Shown here: positions 7,083 to 11,951 of the stretch, piece after piece
Position numbering within the stretch: position 1 is the first letter of the stretch
Layout of the letters: each line of letters begins with the position of its first letter
NCBI GenBank assembly: GCA_018610095.1
Contig: JAHEOB010000265.1
Coordinates: forward strand, 1-11,951
Length of the DNA: 11,951 nt
Reading direction: 5' to 3'
Source of the DNA: Halothece sp. MAG
GTDB lineage: Bacteria > Cyanobacteriota > Cyanobacteriia > Cyanobacteriales > Rubidibacteraceae
Notes under the pieces: model-generated
Database searches by the model: none
Seen by the model: the letters and a program-made list of their open reading frames with translations, nothing else
Told to the model about the DNA's origin: nothing
Program-made: the position numbers and the translations under genes

Positions 7083-7096
7083 TCCTTAATTAAGGA
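7083..7096. promoter_or_regulatory. 14-bp perfect palindrome TCCTTAATTAAGGA
   Basis: A perfect 14-bp palindrome with no spacer lies in the middle of the divergent leuC/antitoxin region, about 105 bp from leuC and 215 bp from the antitoxin. This is compatible with a dimeric regulator site, but AT-rich palindromes also arise by chance. Confidence 0.3.
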
Positions 7097-7272
7097 AAGC
7101 GATTTTCTAAAAACGGAAGTTCTCTGTAGCCTCAGAAGCGTCGCTAGGCACAACATTTAAGTTAATTTATAGGAACGGACTAGCATTATCTAGCGATGAA
7201 CCGAAAAAAATTACAAAACGACTGGGAGGTTTGCCAGCAGTGTGGTTTATATTGAAGCGTCTGCGGAGGCGA

Positions 7273-7290
7273 GTGAAAAATAAATTTCAC
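7273..7290 (+). promoter_or_regulatory. Candidate operator of the toxin-antitoxin operon
   Basis: GTGAAA (7273-7278) and TTTCAC (7285-7290) form a perfect inverted repeat with a 6-nt spacer, 20 nt before the antitoxin ATG. Antitoxins of this class usually repress their own promoter through such repeats, so the placement fits autoregulation. An AAAGGG just downstream (7296-7301) may serve as ribosome-binding site. Confidence 0.45.
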
Positions 7291-7309
7291 ATAGCAAAGG
7301 GCATAAAGT

Positions 7310-7546
7310 ATGGAAAAACAAATTAGTCTTTCTGAGCTTCCCTCAGAACTGCAACATTGGTTTTACCAAGTTCAACAAACAGGCAACTCAATTACAGTGA
7401 CTCAAAATGGAATGCCAGTAGTTACCATTTACCCAGCTCAATCATCAAAGCGAGCGCCGTTTGGCGTTGCAAAAGATAGTGGTCAAGTTGTAGGAGATTT
7501 AGTCGAACCAGCTTTATCTCCAGAGAGTTGGAATGTTCTGCAATGA
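7310..7546 (+). CDS. Phd/YefM or VapB-type antitoxin
   Basis: A 78-aa protein whose first about 45 residues show the Phd/YefM-like DNA-binding pattern: SLSELPSELQHWFYQVQQTG followed by NSITVTQNGMPVVTIYPA, the usual 'repeat-then-V-I-strand' of these antitoxins. The acidic/hydrophobic C-terminal tail (GQVVGDLVEPALSPESWNVLQ minus its first residues, about 60-78) would be the disordered part that wraps the toxin. It directly precedes, and overlaps by 4 nt (ATGA), a PIN-domain toxin gene, the classic type II arrangement. The ATG at 7310 is preceded by AAAGGG, a plausible ribosome-binding site. It should neutralise the toxin and repress the operon; this is inferred from the family. Confidence 0.85.
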   Translation: MEKQISLSELPSELQHWFYQVQQTGNSITVTQNGMPVVTIYPAQSSKRAPFGVAKDSGQVVGDLVEPALSPESWNVLQ

Positions 7547-7932
7547 AGTTATTGTTAGACACCCATATCTGGATTTGGTATCTTTTGGGAAATGAACGAT
7601 TGTCAGAAACCTTACGGGGCGCGATCGGGGATGAAAGCAATGAACTTTGGCTAAGTCCCATCAGTATTTGGGAAACTTTGATTCTTGCAGAGAAAAAAAA
7701 GATTATCTTAAATCCCGATCCTGCAACTTGGATTCAAAATAGTCTCCAACAACTTGATACGCAGCAAGCCCCTCTCTCCAATGAGATTGCGATTATTAGT
7801 CGTCAATTACAGTTAGAACAGCAAGACCCTGCGGATCGCTTTATTGCAGCAACGGCGATTCATTTACAACTGACCCTAGCGACTGTTGATCAACACTTTA
7901 CAAAAGTAGATTGGTTACCTACCTTGAGTTAA
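7543..7932 (+). CDS. vapC: PIN-domain RNase toxin (VapC family)
   Basis: VapC-type toxins are Mg-dependent RNases, often cleaving tRNA or rRNA, that arrest growth when not bound by the antitoxin. From the ATG at 7543 the protein has 129 aa and starts MKLLLDTHIWIW. The acidic PIN residues are all present: Asp6 (LLDTH), Glu44 (SIWET), Asp98 (DPADRFI) and Asp116 (ATVDQHF). An earlier GTG/ATG-frame start at 7528 would add five residues before the PIN strand and is less likely. The 4-nt ATGA overlap with the antitoxin couples their translation. The gene contains a HIP1-like GCGATCGG and its base use looks like the core genes, suggesting long residence. No terminator is obvious downstream. Confidence 0.9.
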   Translation: MKLLLDTHIWIWYLLGNERLSETLRGAIGDESNELWLSPISIWETLILAEKKKIILNPDPATWIQNSLQQLDTQQAPLSNEIAIISRQLQLEQQDPADRFIAATAIHLQLTLATVDQHFTKVDWLPTLS

Positions 7933-8042
7933 TATGAAATGCTAAAAAGGATGCTACAGATAGTTATTTCTATAATAGGTTTTTAATGGTAGATTGGGCG
8001 ATTTCCATTTGTAGCAAGCATGGGAGTATTTCATATAACATA

Positions 8043-8434
8043 ATGAATCCAACTTCCTCTTACTTGAAAGAAGAATTATCCCAACGCCTCGACACTTTGG
8101 TACAGCAAAATCAAAGCAAGCTTCGCTATGAGTTACGAGTTAAACAACTTAGCAGTAGCGATCGCGCTTCTCCTCAAATTAGGCAATTAAGGTTGAAAGG
8201 GAAAAATTAGCTGAAACCCCTATTTTATCGGGAAGATGGTATGTTAACGTATTAATGAGTGCGATTAATACGTTAACACATCAGGGAGTTGCTATTGCCC
8301 TTCATATTCCCTTTGATATAAGGGTTCTAGAAAATTATGGTGGTGTTAAGCATTTACCGCACGGATTAATAAAAGCCTTATTTGAGTTAGGGTTAGATGT
8401 GATTGCACTAGGGGGATCGTTTAAATCCCGATAG
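8043..8434 (+). pseudogene. Frameshifted gene of unknown function
   Basis: Two partial frames together make one plausible protein. The first runs from ATG 8043 to TAG 8208-8210 (55 aa: MNPTSSYLKEELSQRL..., helical and charged). The second is open from 8183 to TAG 8432-8434 and continues in the -1 frame (VEREKLAETPILSGRW... to ...LDVIALGGSFKSR). The switch lies in 8183-8207, where GGGAAAAATTAG offers an A5 run; one missing A would fuse the frames into about 130 aa. The C-terminal part looks like a folded domain (helix LMSAINTLTHQG, strand VAIALHI, helix LIKALFELG, strand LDVIALGG). I do not recognise the family. An alternative start lies at 7986. It also contains a perfect 15-bp inverted repeat. 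It could be decayed, a sequencing error, or read by frameshifting. Confidence 0.5.
8242..8278. repeat. Perfect 15-bp inverted repeat with 7-nt spacer
   Basis: TGTTAACGTATTAAT (8242-8256) is followed by GAGTGCG (8257-8263) and the exact reverse complement ATTAATACGTTAACA (8264-8278). The dimensions resemble crossover sites of tyrosine recombinases (lox and FRT have 13-bp arms and an 8-bp asymmetric spacer) or a strong operator. There is no T tract after it, so it is not a standard terminator. No recombinase gene is in the window. Confidence 0.85.
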
Positions 8435-8457
8435 TAGTTTACTAAAAAAAATTTGTT

Positions 8458-9339
8458 ATGGATGCTTTTTTCGATTATAGCGAAGACCTTAACTATCATC
8501 CTGTTGAATATACTGATAATGATTTTATTTATGATATAAAAGGAATTTATCGAGCTAAATTAAATTTTTTTGAAAAGCTAGTTCCTTCAGGTTATTTTAA
8601 GTATCTAAACAACAAAAAAGGTTTAATCATAAAAATTTCAGAGTTTGGGATAAAGAATCCTCAAAGTAAATACTTAAAATGGGAAAATATTGACTATATT
8701 AAGGCACGGAAAAATAGATTAGAATTATCTTCCCGAATGGGGAATATTGTTAATATTAATTATCGAATTGAAGATTTTGATCTTATCGCTTTAAAAATTC
8801 TAAAATTAGCAACTCCTTTAGAAGCATTAAATTGGTTCAAGCAGGTCACTTTTAAGCCCCAAAAAACAATATTGTACTACTTGAAATACTATTTGTTTGT
8901 AGTGCGTGTAATAATGTCTATATTGTTATGTATATGGTTACCATTTTTCATTTTTTCTTCAGAAGGACCTTTAATTATAGAGATGTTTTTTTCTTTGTTT
9001 TATTGGTATTTAGCTTATCATAATATTCGTACTCGATTTATTGTATCAATATCTATTCAAAAACAATCAATAATTTTCTATGAACAATCAATTATTATGA
9101 ATGCTATTTTTTCTAATTTTTCTAATCCAAATAAATATGAGTTTGATATTCATGATATTACAAATATCATTATTGGAACAAGTTCATATGAAGAAAATCT
9201 ATCTCTATTTTTGACTATTTCATTACTCAAAAGCGATGGTTATATCATATCTTTGATACCAGGTGGAGGACCTATTAATTCAGTTGATCCCATCCCTATT
9301 TACTATCGACTCAAATCAATTTTAGTTAATCAAAAGTAA
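8458..9339 (+). CDS. AT-rich membrane protein of unknown function, two membrane helices between soluble domains
   Basis: A 293-aa protein that I do not recognise. Residues about 1-135 are soluble and contain a strand-rich stretch (GLIIKISEFGIKNP, YLKWENIDYIKARKNRLELS, then IEDFDLIALKILK) that resembles a bacterial PH-like domain. Two membrane helices follow, about 144-167 and 171-189, forming a hairpin with a short outside loop. A second strand-rich region spans about 192-290 (RFIVSISIQKQSIIFYEQ, YEFDIHDITNIIIG). A PH-helix hairpin-PH layout is therefore possible, but this is inference. Base composition is strikingly AT-rich, codons are mostly A/T-ending, and no HIP1 site is present, unlike the flanking core genes, so recent transfer is likely. 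The start is ATG 8458; no Shine-Dalgarno sequence is clear. Confidence 0.7.
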   Translation: MDAFFDYSEDLNYHPVEYTDNDFIYDIKGIYRAKLNFFEKLVPSGYFKYLNNKKGLIIKISEFGIKNPQSKYLKWENIDYIKARKNRLELSSRMGNIVNINYRIEDFDLIALKILKLATPLEALNWFKQVTFKPQKTILYYLKYYLFVVRVIMSILLCIWLPFFIFSSEGPLIIEMFFSLFYWYLAYHNIRTRFIVSISIQKQSIIFYEQSIIMNAIFSNFSNPNKYEFDIHDITNIIIGTSSYEENLSLFLTISLLKSDGYIISLIPGGGPINSVDPIPIYYRLKSILVNQK

Positions 9340-9468
9340 TTTACTTTATATAAAATATATGACTGTTTCCTACACACAGATTCCTTATCCAAAGTGATTC
9401 AAGGGATTATTTTTACCAGCTACGAGTGGATTTCATATTAGAGCAAAAATTACCGAGCAATCAAATTT
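9340..9468 (+). other. Gene debris between the membrane-protein gene and the HTH pseudogene
   Basis: An ATG at 9359 starts a frame of 12 codons (MTVSYTQIPYPK) that stops at TGA. The sequence then reads naturally in another frame (VIQGIIFTSYEWISY) and later as EQKLPSNQIYVLSLV. This looks like a coding sequence broken by frameshifts, but no family is recognised and it may be coincidence. Confidence 0.25.
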
Positions 9469-9751
9469 ATGTTCTTAGTTTGGTATAGTAATCGACTAGC
9501 AGCGATCGCGCAAGGAAAAGACTATTGGTGCAAACTGGTTAGCCCTTCAGTTAGGGGTTAATCGTGGTGCAATTCATTATTGGGCGGTACAGTTAAAGCT
9601 GCGTTACTTCAAAGTGAATGGTGTTCGGTACATTTACAGCGAAGATAATGCCATCTGTATCAATGAGTTCCTTGACTTGCTTGTTAGTTATATATTGCAA
9701 ATCTCTTATAAAAGGCGTTACGATAAAATCAAGCAGAGCTATATGTCTTAA
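9469..9751 (+). pseudogene. Helix-turn-helix DNA-binding protein gene broken by a frameshift
   Basis: From ATG 9469 one frame reads MFLVWYSNRLAAIAQGK and then derails, ending in TAA after SPSVRG. The frame one base on continues as TIGANWLALQLGVNRGAIHY, then WAVQLKLRYFKVNGVRYIYS, to TAA at 9749-9751. Deleting one A from the AAAA run at 9516-9519 joins them into about 93 aa. LALQLGVNRGAIHYWAVQL is a typical helix-turn-helix, followed by a YFKVNGVRYIYS beta-wing, so the intact protein was probably a small DNA-binding protein. Without repair the HTH part has no good start codon. The last codons run into the hairpin at 9733-9763, so the extreme C-terminus may not be original. Confidence 0.5.
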
Positions 9752-9763
9752 TAATAGCTCTGC
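9733..9763 (+). other. Perfect 10-bp RNA hairpin upstream of small ORF
   Basis: GCAGAGCTAT (9733-9742) pairs perfectly with ATAGCTCTGC (9754-9763) over an 11-nt loop. No T tract follows. It lies 28 nt before the ATG of the 28-codon ORF, in its probable 5' leader, and overlaps the stop of the HTH pseudogene. Confidence 0.7.
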
Positions 9764-9791
9764 GGTGATGTAGTATAAATATGAATAAATT

Positions 9792-9878
9792 ATGGAACGA
9801 GAAAATTTGGAATTACTAGCAACACTTCTACAAGTAATAGTATCGCTACTGTTCCTCGTTGTTAAATTAACAACTTAA
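9792..9878 (+). CDS. Small hydrophobic peptide (28 aa), possible membrane peptide
   Basis: ATG at 9792 to TAA at 9876-9878. The peptide begins with a charged MERENLELLA, has a hydrophobic core TLLQVIVSLLFLVV (about 11-24) and ends KLTT, the make-up of a single membrane-spanning or membrane-associated helix. Support is compositional and contextual, not by homology. The ORF is set between a perfect 10-bp hairpin and a terminator-like hairpin, with a third perfect hairpin GTTGTTA-AAT-TAACAAC (9858-9874) over its last codons. TATAAA at about 9774-9779 could be a -10 box but is very close to the start. Short hydrophobic peptides with highly structured messages are typical of type I toxins, so that is one option; a chance ORF is another. 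Confidence 0.4.
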   Translation: MERENLELLATLLQVIVSLLFLVVKLTT

Positions 9879-9897
9879 ACTTAGTAGCTTAGTCTAA

Positions 9898-9921
9898 CCT
9901 ACGGTCTAAACAGACCGTGGG
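9898..9921 (+). terminator. Hairpin, probable terminator of the small ORF
   Basis: CCTACGGTCT (9898-9907) pairs with AGACCGTGGG (9912-9921), seven perfect central pairs plus T-G and two C-G pairs, over a 4-nt AAAC loop. GGTTTATCTCCTTCC follows, a weak T-rich tail. It could equally be a mobile-element end hairpin. Confidence 0.45.
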
Positions 9922-10135
9922 GTTTATCTCCTTCCTTCCACATTTTCACTATAGCTTATCTATCCACATATTACAACATACTGTAAACGGTAATATGGAA
10001 GCGAATTAGAAAACGCTTGACCATGCATGACTTTCATCCTTCCTAACACTATCTCTAAGATTCCAATCAATACTGGCATTTTTCCCAATTCGCTGGACTA
10101 ATACGATCGCGAGTTCTCAAAGTTGATCTCGCCCA

Positions 10136-11951
10136 TTACCCCACTGATTCGACTTCTTCTTCTTTTTCTTCTTCTGCTTCTGGAGGAACGAGAGCGACAG
10201 CCGCGATCGCGTCGTCTTGATCCAGTCGTTGCACGCGAACCCCAGTGGCTTGACGAGATTGTCTGGGAATGGCATCCGATCCTTGGCGAATAATCACCCC
10301 GCGATTGGTGACTAACATTAATTCTTCCCCAGCATGAACCACTTTTAGGGCTGCTAAACAGTCTTGTTTGCGAAACTTCATCGCACTAACGCCTTTCCCG
10401 GCACGTTTTTGTAGGCGAAATTGGGTAATGGGCACGCGTTTTCCGTAACCGCCTTTGGTAATGGCTAATACCCAGAGACTTTCTTGGGCGTTGGCATCGA
10501 GACTGGGTTCTGCTTGTTCCTCCTGATGATCTTCACTCATCTCCGCAATTACCTGCGCCGGGAGAATATCCATGCTAATTAATTCATCCTCGGGTTTTAA
10601 ATTCATGGCTTTAACGCCTTTGGCGGAACGCCCCACGGGGCGCAATTGTTCATGGCTGGCGCGAAAATGAATCGCCATGCCCTGTTGTGATCCAATAATA
10701 ATACTGTCGGTTTCTTTGGCAAGGCGCACCCAACGCAGTTGATCTCCTGGGGTTAGGGAAATCGCAATTAAGCCATTGCTACGGATGTTACGGAATGCTG
10801 ACAGAGAGGTTTTCTTGATATACCCCTGACGCGTCAGCATGATTAAATAGTCTTGTTCGGTAAATTCTTCAATTGCCAAAACGGTGGTGATCTTTTCGTC
10901 TTGGCTAATGGGTAACATTTGTAGTAAGGGAGTTCCTCGGGCACTACGAGAACCGACGGGAATTTGATAGGCGTTGAGGGCATAGACCACACCGCGATCG
11001 CTGAAAAAGAGTAAATAATTGTGATCACGACAGCTAATAAAATGTTCGACACCGTCATCTTCTTTCATTTTCGCTGCCGATTTGCCCCGAGTTGCCCGTC
11101 TTTGCGATCCGAAGGTATTCACAGGCATCCGTTTGATATATCCTTGTTCAGTGAGCAGGATAATCGCTTGTTCATTGGCAATTAAATCCTGATCAACCAG
11201 TTCGCCATCAGCACTTTCAATTTCGGTACGGCGTGGGTTGGCATATTTTTCTTTAATTTGTCCCAGTTCACTGTGGATAATTTGTTCAATCCGTTCCCGT
11301 CGGGCTAAAATATCTTGATAATCAGTGATACGGGCTAATAAGTCTTCGTGTTCCGCTTGAATTTTTTCGGCTTCGAGGGCAGTGAGTCGCCGTAGCTGCA
11401 TTTGCAAGATGGCATCGGCTTGAACTTCCGAAAGTCCAAACTGTTCAATTAAATTGCTTTTAGCTGTGGCGGTATCGGCTGCCCCACGAATAATGCGAAT
11501 GACAGCCTCAATGTCTTGTAGGGCAAGGAGTAAGCCTTGTAGCAGATGATCCCGTTGTTGGGCTTTCCGTAACAGGTAGTTAGTGCGACGGGTAATGGTT
11601 TCCACCCGAAACTCGATGAAGACTTCCAGAAACGTTTTCAGGTTAAGATGTTGCGGTTCTCCATCCACTAATGCCAACATATTCGCCCCAAAATTGATTT
11701 GTAAGGGCGTTTGTTTATAAAGATTATTCAGAACCACCCGCGGATAAGCATCTCGCCGTAGCTCAATGACAATCCGCATCCCGGTGCGGTCACTTTCATC
11801 CCGAATATCAGAGATGCCATCAATTTTTTTGTCGTTGACGAGTTCTGCAATTTTCTCAATCAGCGAAGCTTTATTACTTTGATAAGGAAGTTCGGTGATG
11901 ACAATGGCTTCTTTCTCTTGTCGCCCCCGTTCCGATAAGGTCTCAATATCA
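10136..11951 (-). CDS. gyrA: DNA gyrase subunit A, C-terminal two-thirds (5' end outside window)
   Basis: About 605 codons are visible; the reading frame stays open to the window edge (EAIVITELPYQSNKASLIEK, then IDGISDIRDESDRTGMRIVI), so the internal ATG at 11777-11779 is not the start. GyrA breaks and rejoins DNA with GyrB to add negative supercoils; the catalytic Tyr lies in the missing part. Visible are the end of the tower domain, the coiled-coil/C-gate (LKTFLEVFIEFRVETITRR to QADAILQMQLRRLTALEAEK) and a six-bladed beta-pinwheel from about 11200 downward. Blade motifs are GSQRRATRGKSA, GSRSARGTPL, NIRSNGLIAI, GRSAKGVKAM, KRAGKGVSAM and SRQATGVRV. The first is the GyrA-box position and is not the canonical QRRGGKG. 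The protein ends in an acidic tail (EAEEEKEEEVESVG). Cyanobacteria often carry two GyrA/ParC-like paralogues, so a topoisomerase IV-like role is possible. Confidence 0.93.
   Translation of the reverse strand, partial: DIETLSERGRQEKEAIVITELPYQSNKASLIEKIAELVNDKKIDGISDIRDESDRTGMRIVIELRRDAYPRVVLNNLYKQTPLQINFGANMLALVDGEPQHLNLKTFLEVFIEFRVETITRRTNYLLRKAQQRDHLLQGLLLALQDIEAVIRIIRGAADTATAKSNLIEQFGLSEVQADAILQMQLRRLTALEAEKIQAEHEDLLARITDYQDILARRERIEQIIHSELGQIKEKYANPRRTEIESADGELVDQDLIANEQAIILLTEQGYIKRMPVNTFGSQRRATRGKSAAKMKEDDGVEHFISCRDHNYLLFFSDRGVVYALNAYQIPVGSRSARGTPLLQMLPISQDEKITTVLAIEEFTEQDYLIMLTRQGYIKKTSLSAFRNIRSNGLIAISLTPGDQLRWVRLAKETDSIIIGSQQGMAIHFRASHEQLRPVGRSAKGVKAMNLKPEDELISMDILPAQVIAEMSEDHQEEQAEPSLDANAQESLWVLAITKGGYGKRVPITQFRLQKRAGKGVSAMKFRKQDCLAALKVVHAGEELMLVTNRGVIIRQGSDAIPRQSRQATGVRVQRLDQDDAIAAVALVPPEAEEEKEEEVESVG

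Larger units (their letters stand above)
6979..7309. other. leuC / toxin-antitoxin divergent intergenic region
   Basis: These 331 nt hold no convincing gene; a 19-codon frame at 7196 (+) is not supported. They contain the divergent control sequences: an inverted repeat AAAATGG/CCATTTT (7012-7035) close to leuC, a 14-bp palindrome (7083-7096), and GTGAAA/TTTCAC (7273-7290) close to the antitoxin. A weak promoter for the toxin-antitoxin genes could be TTGAAG (about 7251) with an A-rich -10 region, but it is not strong enough to list. Confidence 0.5.

Noticed and set aside
7196..7255. 19-codon frame before the antitoxin
   Set aside because: No conserved feature, no ribosome-binding site and common by chance at this length.
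7422..7661. 79-codon - strand frame across the antitoxin-toxin junction
   Set aside because: The + strand carries the typical ATGA-overlapped pair with all PIN acidic residues.
7932..8036. 9-bp inverted repeat ATATGAAAT / ATTTCATAT about 90 nt apart after the toxin gene
   Set aside because: AT-rich, far apart and does not extend; too likely by chance to call an element border.
9968..9996. ATATTAC/GTAATAT repeat in the gyrA downstream region
   Set aside because: Short, AT-rich and with a 15-nt loop; no associated gene or signal.
10109..10132. GCGAG/CTCGC hairpin just after the gyrA stop as a terminator
   Set aside because: Only 5 bp with a 14-nt loop and no T tract on the - strand.
10843..11058. 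71-codon - strand frame inside gyrA
   Set aside because: It is in a different frame from the pinwheel repeats, which are continuous through this stretch.
1..11951. CRISPR array or rRNA
   Set aside because: No regularly spaced direct repeats and no rRNA signature sequences were seen.

Overview
The window looks like a cyanobacterial chromosome. Nine exact copies of the HIP1 octamer GCGATCGC occur in under 12 kb, where about 0.2 would be expected by chance. The gene content also fits: a Hik2-like GAF histidine kinase, a cyanobacterial-type GyrA with degenerate GyrA boxes, and a SirB1/TPR protein. A unicellular Halothece/Dactylococcopsis-type lineage is possible, but that is only a guess.

Left part (1-537): the last codons of a + strand gene are followed by a good intrinsic terminator. 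Next comes about 450 nt with no convincing gene. Its right half folds into a series of short hairpins and ends in a hairpin followed by TCAA, which resembles the right end (omega-RNA region) of an IS200/IS605-type element.

Core block (537-6978): a Hik2-like sensor kinase (-) is divergent from trmD (+). The tRNA-Phe(GAA) gene (-) follows, then recR and a SirB1/TPR gene (+) that overlap by one base. Converging on these is the leu operon on the - strand: leuC, leuD (2-nt gap) and an SRPBCC-fold protein whose start lies inside the end of leuD. trmD and tRNA-Phe share a theme, since TrmD methylates G37 next to the anticodon of a subset of tRNAs, but they are on opposite strands.

Accessory block (about 6979-10135): this lies between leuC and gyrA. 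It holds a Phd/VapB-like antitoxin and a PIN-domain toxin (4-nt overlap); a frameshifted gene of unknown function containing a perfect 15-bp inverted repeat with a 7-nt spacer; an AT-rich, HIP1-free gene for a two-helix membrane protein of unknown function; a helix-turn-helix gene apparently broken by one extra A; and a 28-codon ORF for a hydrophobic peptide set among three perfect RNA hairpins. The block looks like a hot spot of insertion and decay.

Right end (10136-11951): the 3' two-thirds of gyrA (-), cut by the window edge.
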